A stretch of 64,000 nucleotides of DNA from contig NZ_LR134116.1 of the NCBI RefSeq assembly GCF_900635455.1, forward strand, positions 3,286,001 to 3,350,000, read 5' to 3'. The notes beneath the pieces are model-generated. The model saw nothing but the letters and a program-made list of their open reading frames with translations. It was not told the DNA's origin and did no database searches. Shown in pieces: positions 55,802 to 64,000 of this stretch (its first letter is position 1; each line of letters begins with the position of its first letter). The translations under genes were made by a program, and so were the position numbers. The stretch comes from Yersinia intermedia. GTDB taxonomy: Bacteria; Pseudomonadota; Gammaproteobacteria; Enterobacterales; Enterobacteriaceae.

Positions 55802-56443
55802 ATGAACGATGTGTTTGAAAAACAGCTAGCAGATTTTGTAGCTGCAGGAAATGAAGTGGTAGGAAGGCCCGCAAGAATTTCAGGAGTATTTACCTTAACT
55901 TATGGTAAGGGTAAAAATTCAAAGTTAATTTTTGAAGAAGGTTGTGTCTTTAACAATTTCTCAATAAATATTGAGCAAGGTGATGCGATTTTCTCAGCCG
56001 GTAAATTCTCATATATTCGTGGTAGATACTTTGTTGGTTCTGGATCAACTATTTCCATAGGTGATAAAACTGCCATCAATAGACATCTGTTGATGACTGC
56101 TATGGAGGGTGCGTCAATTACAATCGGTAAAAACTGCTTAATTTCAGATGTATCACTTTCAACTACAGACTGGCATTCAATCATCAGCTTGGAAACTGGC
56201 GATAGAATTAATCCTGCAAAAGACATTGTTGTTGAAGATTCAGTTTGGTTAGGTGAGGGAGTAACAATAAACAAAGGCGTGACAGTTGGGCACAATAGTA
56301 TTGTTGGTGCAAAATCAGTTGTTACCAAGCCAATAAAGCCTAACTGCATTGCAGCTGGAATTCCTGCAAAAATACTAAAGGAAGGCGTTACATGGCAGAG
56401 AGAACTTATTCCTATGCCAAGTCTACCCGCCGACAAATATTAA
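55802..56443 (+). CDS. Hexapeptide-repeat (left-handed beta-helix) acyltransferase
   Basis: A 213-aa O-acetyltransferase-like protein of the LbH family. The repeats include SGSTISIGDKTAINRHLLMT, GASITIGKNCLISDVSLSTT and the C-terminal WLGEGVTINKGVTVGHNSIV, then GAKSVVTKPIKPNCIAAGIP. The active-site His region DWHSI is visible. GAGG lies 7 nt before ATG 55802. Convergent with the tail-fibre gene. Its place next to a tail fibre suggests phage modification of the host surface glycan (inference). Confidence 0.85.
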   Translation: MNDVFEKQLADFVAAGNEVVGRPARISGVFTLTYGKGKNSKLIFEEGCVFNNFSINIEQGDAIFSAGKFSYIRGRYFVGSGSTISIGDKTAINRHLLMTAMEGASITIGKNCLISDVSLSTTDWHSIISLETGDRINPAKDIVVEDSVWLGEGVTINKGVTVGHNSIVGAKSVVTKPIKPNCIAAGIPAKILKEGVTWQRELIPMPSLPADKY

Positions 56444-56493
56444 ATATTTAGGCGGTTATCTTCACATTTCCCGCCTAAATTAGATATCCCACA

Positions 56494-58410
56494 CTAGGAA
56501 AATATAATTCCAAAAGTAGTTAAAGTATTAGTTGTTGTGTTAGCTGTTCCATACGTAGCCCCATTGGCTACAATGATACCGCCCGTATTAATTCTAATAT
56601 CAACAGATGAGTTTCCAGTTACTGTGGCTCCGGTTGCTGTTATCTTACCGCCCGTATCGGCATAACACCCTGTAACACCACCTTTAACTTGTCCGAGAGA
56701 CACGACAACCTCGCCCCCAGTGCTGGCTCCTGCTACCGTTATTCCTCCCTGAATATTTCCACTATTAGCAGAGATGGTTGCGCCGTCTGCTGCCAGTATT
56801 CCTTTACCGATGATCCCTGTCATTGTGCAGTTATCTACTGACACTCTCGATGAGTATCTTGCTGTAACACCAATGATTTTTGTCTGATTAGCAACTAATC
56901 CAAATGCCGCAACATCAGAATCAATAATTGCAGACACCCCATATAAGCTGCCTGTCGCTTTACCTGTTGTAGCATTAATCTTTGAACCACGGTAAGCGTG
57001 ATATGACGCCCCCGGATTTACAAAATTTCCCACGTCAGATGGCATCCCTGTTCCTGCATTTAATGCAGATGAGTTGTGCGCGTTTATAGTGGCAGCCATA
57101 TCAGCATAGAAACCATAAATTGAGCAGTTATCTGCCTTTGTATCCGAAGCTGAAATCACTGCACCTCTAGATGCCCACACCCCTATTTTACAGTTACTAA
57201 CATTCATCGTATCTGCGTTAACTCTTGATCCTCTAGTTGCTATAACCCCAGCCTGCCCACTGCCAGATGCATCTGAAAACTCGGCGTGAATGGTGCTGTT
57301 CCGCTCGCAATATATGCTATTCAGAAGACATCCTGTGGCAACTACATTTTCGCAAACAATAACGCTACCCTCTTGAGCCTCAAATGTCGCATGCCTAAAG
57401 TTTGTCCCTCCTGATATTTTTATTTGATTTGGCAGTTCCTCTGTGGGACTCCTCGATCTATCAGACCATCCATATGAACCACCAAGAGCAAAGTATAAAG
57501 TCCGGGCGATTTGTCGTCCGTCGAAAATACAACCCAACACAGGACCGCGAGCATGATATGCCATGATGACGGTACCTGACGTAATGGTTGTCCCGCCATC
57601 AAGGCCCACTACGCCTATAAAATCATCTGCAACCTGTACTATCCCTGTAGCGGATTTAATATAGAATCTTGAAAAATCACCATGTTGAACTTTAAGTCCA
57701 TATTTTTCTTTATAGTTTGCTTCAAGGTTTAATATTATGTATTTACCTTGTGTAGTTGTTTGTATATGTAAATCGTCAACAGCAGCTTGCATGTTAGGAT
57801 AATCGCTGGGGATATTAAAAGTTTTTGCACCAGTAAAAGTTGAAAGATAAAAGCCATCATCTCTCTTTATTGTTGCGTATTTTTCATTTAATTTTCTCAA
57901 AGACTGCTGAACAGTATCTCCGTTCTCCGTCCCAACTAGCGCCGCCCCCATACCAACTGCATTGCTTCGTAAATTTGAGCGAAGAGCAGCATCTCCTACG
58001 CTAATCCACGCATTAATTCCCACGCCCCCTGTACTTTCAGGTGTTGACCCTGGAGGCACCGCCTTGGGGAGTACGCCATCCCAGCGGTAATATTCCCCGT
58101 CTGTTTCATTCTGAAGCGCCTGATTTGCCAAAGTGAGCTTATTACCGGGCAACGGTGCTCCAGCCTGAAAAGACTTTAACGGAATAAGTCCGAATGAAAC
58201 GACCGCATCATGCGCATCACTTTTAAACTGACTGATTGCAGCCGTAGATTCCAGCTCGAAGCCATACCATGTCTTTCTTTTCTTCCCGCGTCGGTCAGTC
58301 CAGATGGCCTGAGTAATATCGTTTAAAGCAAAATCCATATTCTGCGCATTATCGAACAAATCTTTTGCAGCAGCAGACCCCAGCGGGTTACCGGTATTGT
58401 ATGTGGTCAT
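56494..58410 (-). CDS. Phage tail fibre / beta-helix tailspike
   Basis: A 638-aa receptor-binding protein. The N-terminal particle-binding part (GNPLGSAAAKDLFDNAQNMD ... TWYGFELES) is the conserved start shared by many enterobacterial phage tail fibres. It is followed at ~205 by a right-handed parallel beta-helix signature (FNIPSDYPNMQAAVDDLHIQ) and many Gly/Asn/Ala-rich coils to the end (ATINAHNSSALNAG, GGKITATGATVTGNSS). No chaperone domain at the C-terminus. It is last of the tail operon, after a terminator, suggesting its own promoter or read-through. Convergent with an acyltransferase gene. Confidence 0.85.
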   Translation of the reverse strand: MTTYNTGNPLGSAAAKDLFDNAQNMDFALNDITQAIWTDRRGKKRKTWYGFELESTAAISQFKSDAHDAVVSFGLIPLKSFQAGAPLPGNKLTLANQALQNETDGEYYRWDGVLPKAVPPGSTPESTGGVGINAWISVGDAALRSNLRSNAVGMGAALVGTENGDTVQQSLRKLNEKYATIKRDDGFYLSTFTGAKTFNIPSDYPNMQAAVDDLHIQTTTQGKYIILNLEANYKEKYGLKVQHGDFSRFYIKSATGIVQVADDFIGVVGLDGGTTITSGTVIMAYHARGPVLGCIFDGRQIARTLYFALGGSYGWSDRSRSPTEELPNQIKISGGTNFRHATFEAQEGSVIVCENVVATGCLLNSIYCERNSTIHAEFSDASGSGQAGVIATRGSRVNADTMNVSNCKIGVWASRGAVISASDTKADNCSIYGFYADMAATINAHNSSALNAGTGMPSDVGNFVNPGASYHAYRGSKINATTGKATGSLYGVSAIIDSDVAAFGLVANQTKIIGVTARYSSRVSVDNCTMTGIIGKGILAADGATISANSGNIQGGITVAGASTGGEVVVSLGQVKGGVTGCYADTGGKITATGATVTGNSSVDIRINTGGIIVANGATYGTANTTTNTLTTFGIIFS

Positions 58411-58425
58411 TTGGGCCTCAGAAAT

Positions 58426-58450
58426 GAAAAAACCCGCCGAAGCGGGTTAA
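58426..58450 (-). terminator. Terminator between the tail-tip gene and tail-fibre gene
   Basis: On the minus strand AACCCGC pairs with GCGGGTT around TTCG, followed by TTTTCATTTC, directly after the TipJ stop at 58453. The arms are symmetrical enough to act in both directions. Confidence 0.85.
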
Positions 58451-58452
58451 AT

Positions 58453-61400
58453 TTAGGCGACGTCGCCGGGGTAATGGGCATCATCGTAATCGTAGAAAGT
58501 TGAACGGTATTCTTTCGCTGTCACCTCGCACGTCCCATCGCTACCCGGTGATATTTCTGCAACGATGGCATCGTATCCCACGCGTTCTGATGAGCAAAAA
58601 ATCAGCCGTGGCGGTTCGATGCTCGGGTCGTTCATAATCCATTCGTCGGGCGAAATCTCACTGTTTTCGGGTAACGAAAGCGTATAGTCATCAATCCGCG
58701 AGGGGATGAGTAATGCCGTTGCTGATCCATTTTGAAGCCGAATTAAGCAACGTGGATGAGTGAAGCTCCAGTCGAGAGGCTCATTGACACTCAGTGTTAT
58801 CTGCTCGCCATCAGTCGAGGCGTGAGTGATGAGACAACTTATTGTTTTGCTGCCAGGCGTATCATCGGTCAACACCAGGCGGTCACCGTAGTTGTAGCAA
58901 AGCGCATCCATTTCAGTACTTGTTGAGAATGTCTGCCGTTGCTGTCGATACTTCATCAGTCGGCGCATGCCAATTCGATAAGCTCTGTCTTCGCTGATAA
59001 CCCCATCCAGTGTAAAACTCTCAATCTTAGTCGGCGTGGGGTTGTCAGGGGTTCGGCATTGTACCGTTTCTTCGGTCCAGCTTGTGCCGTTGACGTAGGT
59101 CACATCCACACCATCAAAGTCATCCCGTGACGGGGCCGAAAAGGCCACACGGAGCGGCTCTGTAGTTTCCTGTGGGCTGATAATGCCGGTCCAGTTCTTC
59201 ACGCCCTCCCTGCCAACGGAAGCCAATCCTTCAGACAGCAGAAAATAACTCATGCCCGCATTAGTGATCTTTTGCAGAATATCCAGCGCAGACGTACTGT
59301 CATCGCTGGTAGCGAAATCGAATGTCTCCCCTCGAGGTGTCCAGTAGTTGTTTTCCAGAGCATGGATGGCATCCACATCTATCTGCTCCATTGTCATGCC
59401 CAAACTGGTCAGAACGTGCATCACTGCACCGCTCATTGAGCGCGAGGCATACCCGTCATACATCCGGGTCGCTACCATATTAACCCGCCGATCTGACTGT
59501 GATGCCAGCCGGTTACCGGTGCGAATAGTCAGCGCTAGTGTCGTCACGTTGGCATATCGTGATGGAGATTTGCTCAGCCTCGACCGCAGCGCCTGCCAGT
59601 ACACATTATTGACAGTTCGTGATCCGCCTATTTTAGTGGTTCGCCGGACTCTCACCTCGTACTGGGCTGGTGCCAGTCCACTGATACGTCGAGTGTAACC
59701 ATGGCCGTTCACCGTTTGATTAGTGAAGCCATACCTGACTTGCGACCACGCCCCGCCACTTGCCACATTGCGATATTGAACCACCATGCTGACGGTATGT
59801 GGCTGGGAATCACCGCTGGCCTTGTACTGTATATGCCCATTAGGGAACAAGAAGTTATTCTCAATAACCGTTGTTTTCTCCCCGTCAGGGCAAGCCAGAA
59901 ATGGCCCCAGCCAGTTTTCAGCGTCATTCTCACCGGATACCGACGCATCAAGGAGCGTTCGGCTATTAAATCCCGCCCAGTTGCTATCTGCGCTGCCAGA
60001 TACTTTCAGCCGGTTAACAGTGATTGTTGTGTCATCAACACCGGTAATGATGAACTGCCCCACCCCATACATCAGCGACAGTCGCGGCATCCCAGCAGGG
60101 ATACCACTGAATGCGGTGCCTGTTGCAGAACTATAGGCCAACGTAATATGCGCATCTACGCCCGCAGAGCCGCCGCTCGACGCAACACCGGACACATTGA
60201 CCGGACTATCGCCAAATACCGGTGCTGGCAGCAATGAATGCGTAATGCTTCCACCCGAAAAGGGACTGGATGATTCCTGAATAACAACCCTGCCCTCACG
60301 CTCTACGGCGACACAGCCTGAACCTGTTAAAGCATTGGTAATGGCACCCAGCAGGCCGACCATGTTGATGTAGTTAGCGATAAGGCTGACCGGATACGTT
60401 TTCCCTTTCCATGTGATGCTGAACGTATAGCTGGATCCGCTGAAATCGTAAGTTGCAGGGGCTGCACTGGCGGTAATGCTGGCTGCATTGCCCCCGACAC
60501 CAGGCAACGGATCAACTGCGGGTGTGTAAGAAGCAATAAACAGATTGTAGCGGGTATCGTTGAAGGTCAGCGTAACCGGATCACCCACTACAGGACCCAA
60601 CTCAGTGAAGTTGCCATAAATAACACTGTACCCACCCACTTTGCCGACAGCGTAGCTGTCAGGGGCGATCACCGTGATAACGGTTCCCTCAATCCATGAG
60701 ACTGGCACACTAGGATCATCCGCGTCCTCGCTACCGTTTTCATTACTCACACCAATCAGGGTGATAGTGTTACCGGCAAAGAGGATGGCATCTGCATTAA
60801 CGTAAATACTGCCCGGCGCGGTGGAATTCATATCCAGTCCACTACCACTGGACGTGCCCCCCACCTCAGTCGATGCCCACCAGTTTTGCGACCGGGGGTC
60901 ACTCGATACGGTGGCACCTGGACTGTAAAGGGTATAGCTCACATCGTCGCCAAAACTGACTACCGGTGTAGAGCCAATCCGCATTGTAGATTGGGGAATG
61001 GAATAATGGCCCACACCCACACACAGCATCATCTCTGTACGGTAGATCTCGGGGTTATTGGAATCGAATCGCGAGGTGGGTTGCACGATATAATCTGGAT
61101 ACACGCGGTATTTACCAAACACCTCACGGATCGGGTCGCCCAGTTTCACGTTATTGGCTTTTGCGGGGGACAAGTTGAGCTGATCGCCCGTGGAACCTGT
61201 AGCATTACCCGGCGTGTCCAGCGTGCTCATCATGTAGATGGAATAAGCTGCCGATGCAACCGCTAGCGCCACTGCCGCCCATAACGCAAATTCTGCACCT
61301 GTACCGTAAGGGACCGGATACACCCGAACGTCACTTTCCGGGCTGATAAAGCAAAGTGGCCACGCTGATACCGATATCGGTTTTCCGTTGACTTCAACCG

Positions 61401-61533
61401 CAACCGGCTGACACATATCATGTTGGTAGTTCGTTACGTTGACACTGAACCATTGATGCAATGACATGGGTTTGTGTTCGTGAGTCTCCAGCGGCTCACC
61501 TGGTAGACGTGAGGGATAAATTCTGATGGTCAT
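58453..61533 (-). CDS. Phage tail-tip host-specificity protein (TipJ/J-like)
   Basis: A 1026-aa tail-tip protein of the TipJ family, the functional counterpart of lambda J. The N-terminal region with two hydrophobic helices (FALWAAVALAVASAAYSIYM) and the ANNVKLGDPIREVFGKYRVY block are family landmarks. A fibronectin-like SMVVQYRNVASGG...SGLAPAQYEVRVR segment lies mid-protein. The tail (ETTEPLRVAFSAPSRDDFDG ... YRSTFYDYDDAHY) resembles central tail-hub beta domains. It overlaps the NlpC/P60 gene by 4 nt. A complete, intact gene. Confidence 0.87.
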   Translation of the reverse strand: MTIRIYPSRLPGEPLETHEHKPMSLHQWFSVNVTNYQHDMCQPVAVEVNGKPISVSAWPLCFISPESDVRVYPVPYGTGAEFALWAAVALAVASAAYSIYMMSTLDTPGNATGSTGDQLNLSPAKANNVKLGDPIREVFGKYRVYPDYIVQPTSRFDSNNPEIYRTEMMLCVGVGHYSIPQSTMRIGSTPVVSFGDDVSYTLYSPGATVSSDPRSQNWWASTEVGGTSSGSGLDMNSTAPGSIYVNADAILFAGNTITLIGVSNENGSEDADDPSVPVSWIEGTVITVIAPDSYAVGKVGGYSVIYGNFTELGPVVGDPVTLTFNDTRYNLFIASYTPAVDPLPGVGGNAASITASAAPATYDFSGSSYTFSITWKGKTYPVSLIANYINMVGLLGAITNALTGSGCVAVEREGRVVIQESSSPFSGGSITHSLLPAPVFGDSPVNVSGVASSGGSAGVDAHITLAYSSATGTAFSGIPAGMPRLSLMYGVGQFIITGVDDTTITVNRLKVSGSADSNWAGFNSRTLLDASVSGENDAENWLGPFLACPDGEKTTVIENNFLFPNGHIQYKASGDSQPHTVSMVVQYRNVASGGAWSQVRYGFTNQTVNGHGYTRRISGLAPAQYEVRVRRTTKIGGSRTVNNVYWQALRSRLSKSPSRYANVTTLALTIRTGNRLASQSDRRVNMVATRMYDGYASRSMSGAVMHVLTSLGMTMEQIDVDAIHALENNYWTPRGETFDFATSDDSTSALDILQKITNAGMSYFLLSEGLASVGREGVKNWTGIISPQETTEPLRVAFSAPSRDDFDGVDVTYVNGTSWTEETVQCRTPDNPTPTKIESFTLDGVISEDRAYRIGMRRLMKYRQQRQTFSTSTEMDALCYNYGDRLVLTDDTPGSKTISCLITHASTDGEQITLSVNEPLDWSFTHPRCLIRLQNGSATALLIPSRIDDYTLSLPENSEISPDEWIMNDPSIEPPRLIFCSSERVGYDAIVAEISPGSDGTCEVTAKEYRSTFYDYDDAHYPGDVA

Positions 61534-61910
61534 TGCCAGAACTCCACTTTGACAAAGCGACGGCAGAACCGCGCCAACGGCAGGAACGTCACATTACTTT
61601 TAGGGTTGCACTCGGCAACGTACAATTCACCGGACAGGCTGACCACAATGCCAACATGTGTCACCGTACTCCCCGAATAGCAGGCAACCCCAGCACCCGC
61701 ACAAGGCTCACACCGTTGCAGATCAATCATCAGATTCCGCGCTTCTCTGTTCAGTCCGCCATCGTCTTTAGTGACACCTGAAAACTCGGGCCATTCATGC
61801 AGCCCGAGATCGCATCGGATTTCATTCACAATGCCGAAACAGTCAAGTTGCGGGTACACTCTTCCACCCTTCAGCCAGGTGACTGAACGGTATTTGTCTG
61901 TGTTGAACAT
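61530..61910 (-). CDS. Phage tail NlpC/P60 peptidase (lambda K-like)
   Basis: A 126-aa NlpC/P60-type cysteine peptidase. The nucleophile lies in LDCFGIVNEI and the catalytic His in VTHVGIVVS, with CNP following. In lambdoid tails this protein trims or opens peptidoglycan at DNA entry. It lacks the JAB/MPN domain fused to it in lambda K. Coupled to tipJ by a 4-nt overlap and 10 bp after the DUF1833 gene. Confidence 0.85.
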   Translation of the reverse strand: MFNTDKYRSVTWLKGGRVYPQLDCFGIVNEIRCDLGLHEWPEFSGVTKDDGGLNREARNLMIDLQRCEPCAGAGVACYSGSTVTHVGIVVSLSGELYVAECNPKSNVTFLPLARFCRRFVKVEFWQ

Positions 61911-61920
61911 AGGGTTTTCC

Positions 61921-62415
61921 TCAGGACAGGTAGCGCAATCCGGGGTAGTTCGGCAATGTATAACGGTAGCGGGGCCACGCAGTATCGAGCACGTTCATGT
62001 AGCCCGCCGTGATCTGAACCTCGGTAGCTGTCCAGTACCCTGATTTCACTATCAGCGTATAGGGCTTTGCTGCAGGTGCGGATAAGTCGGTAGAAACATA
62101 GTATCGGTACGTCAGTAAGGCGGTACTGAGGTAATCGAGCGCCCCTCTAATGGCCGTGGAGACAATGCCATCAATATTACTGATAGCAAATTGCAGATCC
62201 TGCGTACCATCACTGTTTCTTGCGGGAAGGGCGATATCAATGCCACACGCGGTGAAGGTCGCTGATTCGCCACTTTCCAGCACGGCGGTAATGTCTTCCC
62301 AGCCCTTGGTGAGCCAATAGGTCTTGTCACCCACCGCAATCTCAAGTGTCTGAATAATCACTTCTGACCCACCGGAGGCATACAGTCGATTTAATATGGT
62401 CATGCTTCTGGCCAC
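61921..62415 (-). CDS. Phage minor tail protein, DUF1833-like
   Basis: A 164-aa tail assembly protein (MTILNRLYASGGSEVIIQTL ... LTKGWEDITAVLESGESATF ... GALDYLSTALLTYRYYVSTD). The family is found between tape-measure and tail-tip genes, in the position of lambda L. It overlaps the upstream gene by 16 nt. A start at MARSMTILN or the internal MTILN are both possible. Confidence 0.75.
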   Translation of the reverse strand: MARSMTILNRLYASGGSEVIIQTLEIAVGDKTYWLTKGWEDITAVLESGESATFTACGIDIALPARNSDGTQDLQFAISNIDGIVSTAIRGALDYLSTALLTYRYYVSTDLSAPAAKPYTLIVKSGYWTATEVQITAGYMNVLDTAWPRYRYTLPNYPGLRYLS

Positions 62416-62864
62416 TCCTGATTTAAGGCAAGATCGATAATACTGCTGTTGATAATGTAGTCGGGGAACTCACCTAACCCTGAAGGTAATAACGGGCGCT
62501 CCCAGAGTTCCAGCGTGGCAGAAAACCGCCAGTATTTAGGGGCTACCAAAATCGGACCTTCATAGATATCAATAAATCGGCATTTGTAGGCTTCAACCCC
62601 CAGAGGGGTTTGCAACTTCATAAAAAACCACGCCACGCCATCACTGATGGTATCCCTAAACCACGCTTCAAATAACTGAGATTCAGCATCTGTTTTGAAT
62701 ATCCAACTGACGGATGCCTGAGTGGGAACGGACGTATAAAGTCGTCGCTGCCTTGCCCGTCCAGAAGTCATTTGAGTGCGCAAAATGGGGCTGACCGCTT
62801 TAAATCCATAACCCTCCATTAAAGGCAGGGGCAAATACGCATGCGGATAGTTAATATCACTCAC
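62400..62864 (-). CDS. Phage minor tail protein (lambda M-position)
   Basis: A 154-aa protein from a GTG start (SDINYPHAYLPLPLMEGYGF) with GGAGG at 8 nt. The GTG shares its G with the stop codon of the tape-measure gene. The C-terminal part (YKCRFIDIYEGPILVAPKYW, then RFSATLELWERP) fits a beta-rich tail-tip adaptor. Placement between tape measure and DUF1833 equals lambda M. Family not certain. Confidence 0.75.
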   Translation of the reverse strand: MSDINYPHAYLPLPLMEGYGFKAVSPILRTQMTSGRARQRRLYTSVPTQASVSWIFKTDAESQLFEAWFRDTISDGVAWFFMKLQTPLGVEAYKCRFIDIYEGPILVAPKYWRFSATLELWERPLLPSGLGEFPDYIINSSIIDLALNQEWPEA

Positions 62865-64000
62865 TATCTTGCCCTCCGTTTGGTGTTCCATCCGGCCCCC
62901 ATCGCTTTTGACGCTTTGCCTTGCCCTTTAGCCAGATCATTAACCATCAGGGCATACCCTTGCTGAACGGCACTTTCCAGCATCTGTAATGTCCGCTGAT
63001 CGGGGTCGCCGTTAACTTGAATCGTCGGTGAATAGTTAAATTCCCCACCAGTGGTTTCACGCTGCTCCTGAATAGCCCCCAGCGTGGCGTCGAGCTTTGC
63101 CGAGGTTGCGGCGGTTGTGACACGCTCCCCTTTCTGAAGTAACCAGGTGCCGGTTGCCGGGACGTTATCAATACCATCATGCGCCATGCCCGCTAACGCG
63201 GTGCCCGCCATCAAACCGATAGAGGAGTAACCCACTGCGCGTATCGCCATCGACATAGGAATACCCATTATCATCCCGCCTTGCGCCATGGCTTTAGTAG
63301 CGGCTTCTTCGGTATTAAGCACTGCCTGAGCAATGGAGGCGGCCTTGCTGGCAACAAACATCGCTTTGTAGGCTGCTGAGCTTTTCCCGACCAAATCACC
63401 GAGTAAATCAGCCGCACTTCCTGTCATTGATGAGAACACGCCCAGCGTTGCTGAGGCATAAGCGGTTTGAATACCGGCCAGCCGCTCATTGTTTTGCTGG
63501 TTGATTTCAGCCACACGGTCAGCATAGATTTGTTCGTTACCCTCTTTGGTAGACAGCAGTTCTTTTTGCATATCGATCTGCTTGTCGTACCATTTTTTAA
63601 GCTCCTTTTCTGCATCGGCAACCCGACTCAGTTCACTGCCAGCACCACCCACTGAGGCATCCAGACCGGCATACTTAGGGGCTTCCGTTACGCTGCCCTT
63701 TGAGATTTTCTCCAGCGCTTTTTGGTAATCTTCCGTCGCCGGTGCGGCCTCTTTCAGTAACTTGAGGCGGGCGCGGGTCGTTTCCAGCACCTGCTCTTCC
63801 GGGGTGCGTAATTGCTCCAACATGGATTTCAGTTTGACCTGTGTTGCCAGCCGGTCCTGCTCGGCAGCATTACGGGTCAGTGTGAGCTTTTGGGCCTCGC
63901 TGAGTGCGCTCAGTTCACCGTTCGCCAGCTCATAACTGATCTTGGCCAGTTCGCCCTCTTTCCCGTGCATCGCAATTTGCTGGTTTTGCTGTTGCAGTAC
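62864..64000 (-). CDS. Phage tail tape-measure protein, C-terminal part (runs off the window)
   Basis: At least 379 codons, open at the right edge, so the N-terminus lies outside. Long helical coiled coil (about the first 180 residues shown, ARLKLLKEAAPATEDYQKAL), then two hydrophobic segments (LGVFSSMTGSAADLLGDLVG; AIRAVGYSSIGLMAGTALAG). The conserved GxxHDGIDNVPATGTWLLQK C-terminal block follows, typical of lambdoid tape-measure proteins. It sets tail length and passes into the host envelope at infection. Confidence 0.85.
   Translation of the reverse strand, partial: VLQQQNQQIAMHGKEGELAKISYELANGELSALSEAQKLTLTRNAAEQDRLATQVKLKSMLEQLRTPEEQVLETTRARLKLLKEAAPATEDYQKALEKISKGSVTEAPKYAGLDASVGGAGSELSRVADAEKELKKWYDKQIDMQKELLSTKEGNEQIYADRVAEINQQNNERLAGIQTAYASATLGVFSSMTGSAADLLGDLVGKSSAAYKAMFVASKAASIAQAVLNTEEAATKAMAQGGMIMGIPMSMAIRAVGYSSIGLMAGTALAGMAHDGIDNVPATGTWLLQKGERVTTAATSAKLDATLGAIQEQRETTGGEFNYSPTIQVNGDPDQRTLQMLESAVQQGYALMVNDLAKGQGKASKAMGAGWNTKRRAR

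Noticed and set aside
55900..56436. Long minus-strand frame antisense to the hexapeptide acyltransferase
   Set aside because: Mirror of a strongly coding, repeat-structured gene. The antisense frame is a by-product of its hexapeptide periodicity.

Overview
The window looks like chromosome of an enterobacterium of the Yersinia/Serratia type. Signs of this are an E. coli-like MelR/MelA/MelB set, a YjjI/YjjW pair, YaiL, Gram-negative RND and TolC-type export proteins, and a serralysin–Inh–PrtDEF cluster arranged as in Yersinia ruckeri, Photorhabdus and Dickeya. Genus-level assignment is inference. About a third of the window is accessory DNA, much of it lower in GC by eye than the mel block.

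Layout. (1) 1-10.1 kb: a TetR-controlled RND efflux pair with two matching operators, a short-chain dehydrogenase divergent from a LysR regulator, and a three-gene metabolic operon (dimeric alpha/beta-barrel protein, tautomerase-like protein, metallo-beta-lactamase-fold hydrolase) divergent from a GcvA-like LysR. (2) 10.2-15.5 kb: a scar zone with IS30 and tyrosine-recombinase remnants, a SUFU-like orphan, a 5'-degraded VOC protein, a LysR/MFS divergent pair and an aldo-keto reductase stub. (3) 15.6-17.2 kb: core-like yaiL and an RluA-family pseudouridine synthase. (4) 17.35-33.05 kb: a roughly 15.7-kb virulence/insecticidal island edged and divided by IS6-family remnants. Its left half carries two serralysins, the Inh inhibitor and the PrtD-PrtE-PrtF type I exporter. 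Its right half carries a winged-helix regulator, a holin/M15 endolysin/Rz-Rz1 lysis cassette, a PirA-PirB-like binary toxin and a secreted GDSL phospholipase. (5) 33.1-40.2 kb: the melibiose locus (melR divergent from melA-melB plus a SemiSWEET gene), then the glycyl-radical enzyme yjjI and its activase yjjW behind an FNR-like box. (6) 40.4-43.1 kb: a reductase remnant and a P1B-5-type metal ATPase with a C-terminal hemerythrin domain. (7) 43.2-50.4 kb: what look like two tandem, collapsed P22/Sf6-like prophages. Each keeps only an att-proximal repeat, a serotype-conversion module (an O-acyltransferase in one, gtrA-gtrB-gtrC in the other), a tailspike piece and the integrase 3' end. (8) 50.8-64.0 kb: an ISL3 fragment, then the tail end of a third, lambdoid prophage. 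It has moron genes (ABM-domain protein, DinI, two tiny membrane ORFs, a nucleotidyltransferase-like two-gene operon, an orphan fimbrial adhesin, a hexapeptide acyltransferase) and minus-strand tail genes running off the right edge: tape measure, two minor tail proteins, NlpC/P60, TipJ and a beta-helix tail fibre.

The most notable system is the island at 17-33 kb. PirA and PirB have no visible signal peptides and sit directly behind a complete-looking phage-type lysis cassette. This suggests release by a type 10 (holin/endolysin) route. The o-spanin (Rz1) signal peptide is interrupted by a stop codon here, which may disable that route in this isolate.
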